Assembly: GCA_018065745.1 (NCBI GenBank)
Contig: JAGHSS010000155.1
Coordinates: 1-8,672 of the forward strand
Source of the DNA: Candidatus Neoflavobacterium equi
GTDB lineage: Bacteria; Bacteroidota; Bacteroidia; Flavobacteriales; Flavobacteriaceae
DNA length: 8,672 nucleotides
Reading direction: 5' to 3'
Of the stretch, positions 1 to 7,225 are shown piece after piece. Position numbers and translations under genes: made by a program. Below the pieces are notes generated by a model, which saw only the letters and a program-made list of their open reading frames with translations, did no database searches and was not told the origin of the DNA. The first letter of the stretch is position 1. Each line of letters begins with the position of its first letter.

Positions 1-12
1 ATATAAAGGATT

Positions 13-1416
13 ATGTCGTCTCATTACGAAGCACCGATTAGAAAACCTTTAGTTCTTGGTGATAAATCTTATCACGATGTAACTGTAGATGTAGCTCGTC
101 CAGTTGAAGGAAGAGCAAATAAACAATGGTGGATAGTATTTTCTATTGCATTAGCAGCTTTCCTTTGGGGAGTTGGATGTATTATCTACACTGTATCTAC
201 AGGTATTGGAACTTGGGGATTAAATAAAACAGTAGGTTGGGCCTGGGATATTACTAACTTCGTTTGGTGGGTTGGTATCGGTCACGCCGGAACATTAATT
301 TCTGCAGTATTATTGTTATTCCGTCAAAAATGGAGAATGGCTATTAACCGTTCTGCTGAGGCAATGACAATTTTCTCTGTATGTCAAGCAGGTTTATTCC
401 CAATTTTCCACATGGGTCGTCCATGGTTGGCTTATTGGACTTTACCTATTCCAAACCAATTTGGATCACTTTGGGTGAACTTTAACTCGCCATTGTTATG
501 GGACGTATTCGCGATCTCTACATACTTGTCAGTATCATTAGTTTTCTGGTGGACTGGTTTGTTACCTGACTTCGCTATGTTGCGTGACCGTGCAATCACT
601 CCTTTCAACAAAAGAGTATACTCTATTCTTTCTTTTGGTTGGTCTGGTAGAGCTAAAGACTGGCAACGTTTTGAAGAAGTATCTTTAGTATTAGCAGGTT
701 TAGCAACACCGTTGGTATTGTCTGTACACACTATTGTATCTTTTGACTTTGCTACCTCTGTTATCCCTGGATGGCATACAACAATCTTACCTCCATACTT
801 CGTTGCTGGAGCTATCTTCTCTGGATTCGCAATGGTTAATACCTTGTTGATCATCATGAGAAAAGTAAGTAATTTGGAAGACTATATCACCATTCAACAC
901 ATTGAATTGATGAACTTAGTCGTGATGATTACTGGATCTATTGTAGGGGTTGCTTATATTACAGAGTTAGTGATTGCTTGGTACTCAGGTGTTGAGTATG
1001 AACAATACGCTTTCATCAATAGAGCAACAGGACCTTACTGGTGGTCATACTGGTGTATGATGACGTTCAACGTGATCTCTCCTCAGGTAATGTGGTTTAA
1101 GAAAATTAGAACAAGTATTATTGGTTCTTTCGTAATTTCTATCATCGTGAATATTGGTATGTGGTTTGAGCGTTTCGTAATTATCGTTACATCACTTCAC
1201 AGAGATTATTTACCATCTTCTTGGACCATGTTCCAACCAACATTCGTTGATGCTGGTTTCTACATCGGTACCATTGGTTTCTTCTTTGTATTGTTCTTAC
1301 TTTACTCAAGAAGTTTCCCAGTGATCGCTCAAGCAGAGGTGAAAACAATTTTGAAATCTTCTGGTGAATTTTACAAAAAAGCAAGAGAGAACGGTAATCA
1401 TAAACACAATCACTAA
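13..1416 (+). CDS. actC: Alternative complex III subunit ActC (NrfD/PsrC-like quinol-site membrane protein)
   Basis: This is the NrfD-family integral membrane subunit of alternative complex III, which oxidises menaquinol and passes electrons to cytochrome c or directly to an oxidase. The 467-residue protein has a soluble N-terminus of about 40 residues, then roughly ten hydrophobic segments and a charged C-terminus ending in HKHNH. Family-type motifs are WWVGIGHAGT (His91) and HMGRPW (His133). Asp164 and Asp245 lie within membrane segments and are candidates for the quinol and proton path; I infer that role from the family. The ATG at 13 follows AAAGGA with only two bases between, so ribosome binding is weak, as is normal in Bacteroidetes. 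The TAA at 4-6 could be the stop of an upstream actB, but that gene lies outside the window. actD starts six bases after the stop. Confidence in the family is very high, given length, motifs and gene order. Confidence 0.96.
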   Translation: MSSHYEAPIRKPLVLGDKSYHDVTVDVARPVEGRANKQWWIVFSIALAAFLWGVGCIIYTVSTGIGTWGLNKTVGWAWDITNFVWWVGIGHAGTLISAVLLLFRQKWRMAINRSAEAMTIFSVCQAGLFPIFHMGRPWLAYWTLPIPNQFGSLWVNFNSPLLWDVFAISTYLSVSLVFWWTGLLPDFAMLRDRAITPFNKRVYSILSFGWSGRAKDWQRFEEVSLVLAGLATPLVLSVHTIVSFDFATSVIPGWHTTILPPYFVAGAIFSGFAMVNTLLIIMRKVSNLEDYITIQHIELMNLVVMITGSIVGVAYITELVIAWYSGVEYEQYAFINRATGPYWWSYWCMMTFNVISPQVMWFKKIRTSIIGSFVISIIVNIGMWFERFVIIVTSLHRDYLPSSWTMFQPTFVDAGFYIGTIGFFFVLFLLYSRSFPVIAQAEVKTILKSSGEFYKKARENGNHKHNH

Positions 1417-1422
1417 GAGATC

Positions 1423-1947
1423 ATGAGTACTAAAGTTTTACACGTATTATACAATGATGATGACGTATTAATGGAGGCAGTTCACGCAACTCGTTCAGCG
1501 CATCACCACATTGAAGAAGTTTATACTCCTTTTCCAGTTCACGGATTGGATAAGGCGTTAGGTTTAGCTCCAACTAGATTAGCTATCTGTGCTTTTATTT
1601 ATGGAGTTATTGGTTTATCATTTGCTACATTCATGATGAATTTCATCATGATTGAAGATTGGCCTCAAGACATTGGTGGTAAACCAAGTTTTAGCTACAT
1701 TCAAAACATGCCAGCGTTTGTGCCAATTATGTTTGAATTAACAGTATTCTTTGCTGCCCATTTAATGGTGTTTACTTTCTTTATGAGAAGTAGATTATGG
1801 CCTTTTAAACAAGCTGAGAATCCTGATGTGAGAACTACAGATGATCACTTTTTAATGGAAGTTGCTCTTCACGGAAACGAAGAAGAATTAGTAAATTTCT
1901 TTAAAAATACCGGAGCAGTAGAAGTTAAAGTAATAGATAAGCATTAA
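1423..1947 (+). CDS. actD: Alternative complex III subunit ActD (DUF3341)
   Basis: ActD is a small two-helix membrane subunit of alternative complex III with no cofactor; it is thought to stabilise the membrane core next to ActC. The 174-residue product has the DUF3341 layout. A soluble N-terminal part (1-45) holds YTPFPVHGLDKALG at 34-47. Membrane segments lie at about 52-76 and 97-121, with a loop DWPQDIGGKPSF between them (79-90). A soluble C-terminal part with acidic stretches follows and probably packs with the N-terminal part on the cytoplasmic side. The start is fixed by the short gap to actC; the purine-rich AAGAGA just upstream may act as a weak ribosome site. Its length matches the family. 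It lies between actC and actE as in other Bacteroidetes operons. No residue looks damaged. Confidence 0.94.
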   Translation: MSTKVLHVLYNDDDVLMEAVHATRSAHHHIEEVYTPFPVHGLDKALGLAPTRLAICAFIYGVIGLSFATFMMNFIMIEDWPQDIGGKPSFSYIQNMPAFVPIMFELTVFFAAHLMVFTFFMRSRLWPFKQAENPDVRTTDDHFLMEVALHGNEEELVNFFKNTGAVEVKVIDKH

Positions 1948-1955
1948 TAGAAGAT

Positions 1956-2510
1956 ATGAAATCCTTATATAAATTAGTAGCATTAGCTGGGGTATCGATT
2001 TTCGCCGCATCTTGTGCAGATAAATCTAGACCGAACTACCAGTATTTTCCTAATATGTACCAATCTGTAGCTTATGAAACGTATTCAGAATCTGCAGCTT
2101 TCAACAATGGAAAAGAAGGTCAATTACCGGCTGAAGGAAGTATCAAAAGAGGTTTTGAACCTTATGATTTTGAAAATACTCCTGAAGGACTTTTGTTAGC
2201 AAAAGCTAATAATAAATCACCATTAGACTCTTTATCACAAGCAGATAAAGACAAGGGAACTCAACTTTTTGGGATCTATTGTGCTGTTTGCCACGGTGAA
2301 AAAGGAGACGGTCAAAGTAATTTAGTAAAACGTGAGAAATTCCTTGGGGTTCCTTCTTATACTGATAGAGATATCACTGAAGGAAGTGTATTCCACGTGA
2401 TTACTTATGGATTAAACTCCATGGGTTCTCATGCTAACCAATTGACGCAACATGAGCGTTGGTTAGTTGCAAACCACGTTTTAGAGTTAAAAGGAGAATT
2501 AAGTAAATAA
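1956..2510 (+). CDS. actE: Alternative complex III subunit ActE, mono-heme cytochrome c lipoprotein
   Basis: ActE carries the single c-type heme that acts as an electron exit of alternative complex III on the periplasmic side. The 184-residue precursor starts with a lipoprotein signal: Lys2 and Lys6, a short hydrophobic stretch, and the lipobox FAASC with Cys20 as the expected lipidated residue. The heme site is CAVCH (Cys109, Cys112, His113). Met156, in GLNSMGSHANQL, is the likely sixth heme ligand. The stretch MYQSVAYETY after the signal is typical of ActE and not of soluble cytochromes c. Lipid anchoring agrees with the Flavobacterium johnsoniae structure, where two ACIII subunits bear triacylated cysteines. 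The gene starts eight bases after actD stops. The heme domain is short, about 90 residues, as expected for a class I mono-heme domain. Confidence 0.95.
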   Translation: MKSLYKLVALAGVSIFAASCADKSRPNYQYFPNMYQSVAYETYSESAAFNNGKEGQLPAEGSIKRGFEPYDFENTPEGLLLAKANNKSPLDSLSQADKDKGTQLFGIYCAVCHGEKGDGQSNLVKREKFLGVPSYTDRDITEGSVFHVITYGLNSMGSHANQLTQHERWLVANHVLELKGELSK

Positions 2511-2529
2511 ATAATTTGAAAGTTTAGAT

Positions 2530-3951
2530 ATGTATACATTTTCAAACAAATTAAAAACGTTTGCTTTTATCCTTATGGCTTTAGGTTTTATAGGTATAGC
2601 AATTGGTTTTGTTAAAGCACCAAAAACTACTGAAGAAGTAGAAGCGATATTAGCAGCTGAGCATCACGGGGGACACGAAGTTGTCGCTCATGATGTGAAA
2701 GTAGCTTCTCATGAGCAAATCGCTCAAGAAGTAGCTGTAGATTCAACTGTTGTTAGCGACACTACTAAAGTAGTTGCTCCAGTTGTTAAACACGAATCTC
2801 ATGATGATCACGATGCTCACGCTGAGCATACGGAACATGTGAAACACGTGTTGCACTCATTACAAAACAAACCATGGGCTGCATTATATGTTGCTTGTAT
2901 CTTTGTAATGTTAATCTCTGCTGGGGTTCTTGCATTTTATGCAATTCAACAAGCTGCTCAAGCAGGTTGGTCTCCAGTATTGTTTAGAGTAATGGAAGGT
3001 ATCACGGCTTATTTGTTGCCTGGTTCTATCATTTTCTTCATCATTCTTGTTCTTTCAGGAATGCACTTCAACCATTTATTTGTTTGGATGACAGAAGGAA
3101 TCTTAGACCCAACTAGTCCAACTTATGACCCTGTGGTTGCTGGAAAATCAGCTTACTTAAATGTACCGTTCTGGTTGATCAGAGCTTTCATTATGTTGGC
3201 AGGTTGGAATGCTTACCGTCATTTCTCTAGAAAAAATTCATTAGCTCAAGATGAAGCTTCTGACAATGTGATTTACAAAAAGAATTTCAAACTTGCTGCG
3301 GTATTCTTAGTGTTCTTCATCGTTACTGAATCTATTTCATCATGGGACTGGATCATGTCTTTTGATCCACACTGGTACTCAACTCTTTACGGGTGGTATG
3401 TATTAGCTTCTTTCCTAGTTTCTGGGGTGTCTGTTATCGCAATCATCACCATTTACTTAAGAGCTAACGGATTCCTTCCTGAAGTAAGTACTTCACATTT
3501 ACACGATTTAGCTAAATTTATGTTTGGATTCTCAATTTTCTGGACATACCTTTGGTTCTCTCAATTCATGTTGATGTGGTATTCTAACATTCCTGAGGAA
3601 GTTGTTTACTTTATTACAAGAATTGAAAACTATAACTTGCCATTCTTTGGTATGTTAATCTTAAACTTTGCATTACCTTTATTAATCTTAATTAATACAG
3701 ATTTCAAACGCTTAACTTGGTTAATCGTTATGGTAGGTATTATCATCTTGTGTGGTCACTATTTAGACTTCTTCAACATGATTATGCCAGCTACTGTAGG
3801 AGATCAATGGTTTATCGGAGTATCTGAAATTAGTTCATTATTATTCTTCATTGGATTGTTCATCTATGTAGTATTTACTGCATTGACTAAAGCGCCTTTA
3901 TTAGCTAAACGCAACCCATTCATTGAAGAAAGTAAACATTTTCATTATTAA
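2530..3951 (+). CDS. actF: Alternative complex III subunit ActF (second polytopic quinol oxidoreductase subunit)
   Basis: ActF is the second large membrane subunit of alternative complex III, related to ActC in fold but usually regarded as lacking its own active quinol site. The 473-residue protein has about ten hydrophobic segments: one at 9-28, then nine more from about 114 to 448. Between the first two lies a hydrophilic stretch (about 32-110) with 13 histidines between residues 45 and 109, mixed with Asp and Glu. The rest reads as a standard ActF, including WDWIMSFDPHWYSTLYGWY in the middle, which is characteristic of the family. The gene follows actE after 19 bases and precedes ctaC by 19 bases, with no clear Shine-Dalgarno at either junction. 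The role of the histidine-rich stretch is unknown; metal binding is an inference from composition. Confidence 0.94.
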   Translation: MYTFSNKLKTFAFILMALGFIGIAIGFVKAPKTTEEVEAILAAEHHGGHEVVAHDVKVASHEQIAQEVAVDSTVVSDTTKVVAPVVKHESHDDHDAHAEHTEHVKHVLHSLQNKPWAALYVACIFVMLISAGVLAFYAIQQAAQAGWSPVLFRVMEGITAYLLPGSIIFFIILVLSGMHFNHLFVWMTEGILDPTSPTYDPVVAGKSAYLNVPFWLIRAFIMLAGWNAYRHFSRKNSLAQDEASDNVIYKKNFKLAAVFLVFFIVTESISSWDWIMSFDPHWYSTLYGWYVLASFLVSGVSVIAIITIYLRANGFLPEVSTSHLHDLAKFMFGFSIFWTYLWFSQFMLMWYSNIPEEVVYFITRIENYNLPFFGMLILNFALPLLILINTDFKRLTWLIVMVGIIILCGHYLDFFNMIMPATVGDQWFIGVSEISSLLFFIGLFIYVVFTALTKAPLLAKRNPFIEESKHFHY

Positions 3952-3970
3952 TAATTAAAGTACTTAACAA

Positions 3971-5149
3971 ATGATAAGTTTATTGATACTTGTAGTAGTA
4001 GTATTATTAGGTGTTGCCATATGGCAATTAACGAAAATATTTGATTTAACTCAAATAGGCAACTCAAATGCATCTCAGGATGCATCTGAGGTTGCAAATG
4101 AGAAAGACAATAATATCCAAGGATACTTAATGTTTGGTTTCTTAGCCTTTATTTATGTATTCACGATTTATTCTTGTATTGCTTGGGGTCATTTCCCATT
4201 GTTGTCAGACGCTGCTTCAGAACACGGAGCTACTGTTGATAACTTAATGATCATCACTTTTGTAATCATTGGTTTAGTTCAAATTTTGACTCAAGGTCTT
4301 TTACACTACTTCGCTTTCGCAAGTAGAGGTATCAAAGGACGCAAAGCGTTTTATTTTGCTGACAATGATCGTTTAGAGTTCATGTGGACTATTATTCCTG
4401 TAATCGTTTTAGCTGGTTTGATCCTTTACGGATTGTACGGTTGGACAAACATCATGTTTGTTGATGAAGAGGAAGACGTAATGTATGTGGAAGTATATGC
4501 AAAACAATTTGGTTGGGAAGTACGTTACGCTGGTGAAGACAATGTCTTAGGTAAAGCGAACATTCGTTTCATTGAAGGTGTAAACACTACGGGTGTTGAC
4601 ATGTCAGATCCAAATGCAGCTGATGATATCCCAGCTTCAGAACTACACTTACCAGTAGGTAAAAAAGTAGTTTTCAAAATTCGTTCTCAAGATGTTTTAC
4701 ACTCTGTGTACATGCCACACTTTAGAGCTCAAATGAATGCAGTTCCTGGAATGGTTACTCAATTCGCTTTCACTCCAATCACTACAACTGAACAAATGCG
4801 CGAAAACCGTGACATTGTGAACAAAGTAGCGAATATCAACAAGTTGAGAGCTGAGAAAAGTGCTGCTACAGGTGTTGCTTTGGACCCTTACGTTTTTGAT
4901 TACTTAGTTTTATGTAACAAAATCTGTGGTGCATCTCACTACAATATGCAAATGAAAGTGGTTGTTGAAACTGAAGCTGAGTTCAAAGCTTGGTTGAAAG
5001 GTCAAAAATCACTTAAAACAGCTATCGCTGCAGCTACTGAAAAACCAGCTGATGCAGAAGTAGCTCAACCTGAAACTGCTGCACCTGCTCAAGATGCTCC
5101 TGTTGTAGTTTTAGATTCAACTGCAGTTGTTGCACAAATAGTAAAATAA
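3971..5149 (+). CDS. ctaC: Cytochrome c oxidase subunit II (CuA subunit), flavobacterial four-helix form
   Basis: Subunit II accepts electrons at the binuclear CuA centre and passes them to heme a in subunit I. The 392-residue protein has hydrophobic segments at about 2-24, 51-72, 92-117 and 137-160, two more than the usual two-helix hairpin. The periplasmic cupredoxin domain follows, with QFGWEVRY at 179-186. CuA ligands are His244, Cys315, Cys319, His323 and Met326. The residue between the cysteines that is normally Glu (backbone CuA ligand, side chain to Mg) is Lys317. About 25 residues more than usual separate the PGM at 259-261 from the first cysteine, and this stretch is charged and probably helical. 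From about 345 the protein ends in an Ala/Pro/Glu-rich tail. No N-terminal lipobox and no fused cytochrome c domain are present. It sits in the ACIII operon directly before ctaD, so its partner is clear. Confidence 0.95.
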   Translation: MISLLILVVVVLLGVAIWQLTKIFDLTQIGNSNASQDASEVANEKDNNIQGYLMFGFLAFIYVFTIYSCIAWGHFPLLSDAASEHGATVDNLMIITFVIIGLVQILTQGLLHYFAFASRGIKGRKAFYFADNDRLEFMWTIIPVIVLAGLILYGLYGWTNIMFVDEEEDVMYVEVYAKQFGWEVRYAGEDNVLGKANIRFIEGVNTTGVDMSDPNAADDIPASELHLPVGKKVVFKIRSQDVLHSVYMPHFRAQMNAVPGMVTQFAFTPITTTEQMRENRDIVNKVANINKLRAEKSAATGVALDPYVFDYLVLCNKICGASHYNMQMKVVVETEAEFKAWLKGQKSLKTAIAAATEKPADAEVAQPETAAPAQDAPVVVLDSTAVVAQIVK

Positions 5150-5160
5150 TCGATTTATAA

Positions 5161-5186
5161 ATATTATTTATTAAATACAATAATAT
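5161..5186 (+). other. AT-only inverted repeat overlapping the ctaD start codon
   Basis: ATATTATT at 5161-5168 is a perfect inverted match to AATAATAT at 5179-5186, separated by ten bases. The right arm includes the first two bases of the ctaD start codon. An all-AT stem of eight pairs is weak, and AT-rich leaders are usual in this group, so a role in controlling translation of subunit I is only a possibility. Confidence 0.3.
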
Positions 5187-6981
5187 GTCAGCAGTAGGAC
5201 ACGAATTAAGTCACGATCATGCACACGATCACCATCATAAAGAAACTTTCGTAACGAAGTATCTTTTCAGTATGGATCACAAAATGATCGCGAAACAGTT
5301 TCTTATCACAGGTATTTTCATGGGAATCATCGGGATTGTTATGTCTCTTTTATTCCGTATGCAAATTGCTTGGCCAGAAGAATCTTTTGGAATTTTTAAA
5401 TTCCTTTTAGGAGATAAAATGGCTCCAGGTGGAGTTATGAAAAATGACGCTTACTTAGCCTTAGTTACAATTCACGGTACCATCATGGTATTCTTCGTTT
5501 TGACAGCAGGTTTGAGTGGTACATTCTCTAACTTACTTATTCCATTACAAATTGGTGCACGTGATATGGCCTCAGGTTTCATGAATATGTTATCTTATTG
5601 GTTATTCTTTATCGCTTGTGTTATCATGATTTCATCATTGTTTGTTGAATCAGGACCAGCATCTGCAGGTTGGACAATCTATCCTCCTTTAAGTGCCGTG
5701 CCTCAAGCAATTCCAGGTTCTGGAACAGGGATGACTTTATGGTTAGTTTCTATGGCTATCTTCATTGTTCAATCAACAATGGGTTCTTTGAACTACATCG
5801 TTACCGTTCTTAACTTAAGAACAAAAGGTATGACAATGACTAGATTACCATTAACTATCTGGACACTTTGGGTTACTGCAATCATTGGGGTAGTTTCTTT
5901 CCCAGTTTTATTCGCAGCAGCTTTATTGTTAGTTTTTGATAGAAGTTTTGGTACTTCATTCTTCTTGTCTGATATCTTTATCGCAGGAGAAGTTTTACAT
6001 TACCAAGGGGGATCTCCTGTGTTGTTTGAACACTTGTTCTGGTTCTTAGGACACCCTGAAGTATATATCGTTATCTTACCAGCAATGGGACTTGTTTCAG
6101 AAATTTTGGCTACTAACTCTCGTAAACCTATCTTCGGTTACCGTGCGATGATTACTTCAGTTTTAGCTATTGCATTCTTGTCAACAATCGTTTGGGGTCA
6201 CCACATGTTCGTGTCAGGTATGAATCCATTCTTAGGATCTGTATTTACATTCACAACATTATTGATCGCAATCCCTTCTGCTGTAAAAGCGTTCAACTGG
6301 ATCACTACAATTTGGAAAGGTAACTTACAAATGAATCCAGCCATGTTATTCTCTATCGGGTTTGTTTCTACATTCATCACTGGAGGTTTAACAGGAATCG
6401 TTTTAGGAGACTCTACTTTGGACATCAATGTGCATGATACGTATTTCGTAATTGCCCATTTCCACTTAGTAATGGGGATCTCTGCACTTTACGGAATGTT
6501 CGCTGGTATCTACCACTGGTTCCCTAAAATGTACGGTAAGATGATGAACAAAAACTTAGGTTACGTTCACTTCTGGGTAACTGCAATCTCTGCTTACGGT
6601 GTTTTCTTCCCGATGCACTTTATCGGTCTTGCAGGTCTTCCAAGACGTTACTACACAAACTCTGCTTTCCCATTGTTTGATGAAATGGTAAATGTAAATA
6701 TTGTAATTACTGTATTCGCTTTAGTTGGTGCAGCTTTCCAATTGGTATTCTTGTGGAACTTCTTCTATAGCATTTTCTATGGTAAGAAAGCGACCCAAAA
6801 CCCATGGAGATCTACAACTTTGGAATGGACTACTCCGGTAGAACACATCCACGGTAACTGGCCAGGTGAAATTCCAGAAGTACACAGATGGCCTTACGAT
6901 TACAGTAAGCCAGGTCATGACGATGATTTCGTGATGCAACATGTACCAATGAAACCAGGTGAAGAACAATTACACCATTAA
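5185..6981 (+). CDS. ctaD: Cytochrome c oxidase subunit I, aa3 type (A1 heme-copper oxidase)
   Basis: This is the catalytic subunit that reduces oxygen to water and pumps protons. The 598-residue protein has about twelve membrane segments and every key residue. Low-spin heme a ligands are His97 and His427; the heme a3 ligand is His425. CuB ligands are His290, His339 and His340, with Tyr294 placed for the His-Tyr crosslink. GHPEVY with Glu292 marks the A1 class. The D-channel is intact (Asp127, Asn116, Asn134) and the K-channel has Lys368 with Ser365 where Thr is common. His417-Asp418 can hold the Mg/Mn site, and Arg487-Arg488 the heme propionates. The N-terminus (6-18) has seven histidines in 13 residues. 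The start at 5185 is the first ATG in an AT-only leader and lies before the histidine stretch. A terminator begins eight bases after the stop, so ctaD ends the operon; subunit III is not adjacent. Confidence 0.98.
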   Translation: MSAVGHELSHDHAHDHHHKETFVTKYLFSMDHKMIAKQFLITGIFMGIIGIVMSLLFRMQIAWPEESFGIFKFLLGDKMAPGGVMKNDAYLALVTIHGTIMVFFVLTAGLSGTFSNLLIPLQIGARDMASGFMNMLSYWLFFIACVIMISSLFVESGPASAGWTIYPPLSAVPQAIPGSGTGMTLWLVSMAIFIVQSTMGSLNYIVTVLNLRTKGMTMTRLPLTIWTLWVTAIIGVVSFPVLFAAALLLVFDRSFGTSFFLSDIFIAGEVLHYQGGSPVLFEHLFWFLGHPEVYIVILPAMGLVSEILATNSRKPIFGYRAMITSVLAIAFLSTIVWGHHMFVSGMNPFLGSVFTFTTLLIAIPSAVKAFNWITTIWKGNLQMNPAMLFSIGFVSTFITGGLTGIVLGDSTLDINVHDTYFVIAHFHLVMGISALYGMFAGIYHWFPKMYGKMMNKNLGYVHFWVTAISAYGVFFPMHFIGLAGLPRRYYTNSAFPLFDEMVNVNIVITVFALVGAAFQLVFLWNFFYSIFYGKKATQNPWRSTTLEWTTPVEHIHGNWPGEIPEVHRWPYDYSKPGHDDDFVMQHVPMKPGEEQLHH

Positions 6982-6988
6982 TATATCT

Positions 6989-7022
6989 AAAACCACTCTT
7001 TTTTAAAGGGTGGTTTTTTTTT
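6989..7022 (+). terminator. Intrinsic terminator of the act-cta operon
   Basis: The arms 6989-7001 and 7005-7017 form a 13-base-pair stem with one G-T wobble, closed by a TTT loop. A run of nine T (7014-7022) begins inside the right arm and ends the structure. It starts only a few bases after the ctaD stop, so it should end the respiratory transcript before the GC-rich island and the next gene. Confidence 0.9.
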
Positions 7023-7046
7023 GCCTTTTACCGTTGAGTGTTTTTT

Positions 7047-7136
7047 CTGGGCGTTCCCTCCGGGCCGGGCTGTCCGCAGTATCTTTTCGTCGGCAAAGCC
7101 TCCAAAAAGGGTGCCGCTCCCATCCCTAACGCAGAC
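7047..7136. repeat. GC-rich imperfect palindromic intergenic element, probable dispersed flavobacterial repeat
   Basis: About 90 bases of roughly 64% GC (hand count) stand out sharply from the AT-rich flanks. The ends are inverted: CTGGGCGTT at 7047-7055 against AACGCAG at 7128-7134, which share GCGTT and an outer CTG. Inside, CTTTT (7083-7087) faces AAAAG (7105-7109) around GGC-AAA-GCC (7092-7100), so the whole can fold as an imperfect hairpin. Blocks such as TCCGGGCCGGGCTGTCCGC and CCATCCCTAACGC resemble, from memory, intergenic repeats common in Flavobacterium genomes that are often mis-annotated as small proteins. Only one copy lies in this window, so its repeat nature cannot be shown here. 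No convincing gene is seen in it on either strand. Confidence 0.55.
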
Positions 7137-7177
7137 CTCCAGCCCTCAAAAAAATACCTCCAACACCAAATCATTTC

Positions 7178-7208
7178 TTTATTTTCAATTCCAAAATTTG
7201 TATATTTA
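7178..7208 (+). promoter_or_regulatory. Weak candidate Bacteroidetes-type promoter for the EF-hand protein gene
   Basis: TTTA at 7178-7181, a 19-base spacer and TATATTTA at 7201-7208 approximate the Bacteroidetes pattern TTTG-N19/20-TAnnTTTG, with A for the last G in both boxes. The predicted transcription start would lie about ten bases before the ATG at 7226. In AT-rich DNA such matches arise easily, so this is tentative. A promoter somewhere in 7023-7225 is expected because the operon terminator lies just upstream. Confidence 0.25.
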
Positions 7209-7225
7209 TTAAAAATTAAAACAAG

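Noticed and set aside
432..857. Minus-strand frame of 141 codons inside actC
   Set aside because: It lies wholly within a strongly conserved membrane protein gene and its translation has no recognisable domain; a shadow frame.
6198..6969. Minus-strand frames inside ctaD (6198-6428 and 6721-6969)
   Set aside because: Both are contained in the catalytic subunit gene with all functional residues intact on the plus strand.
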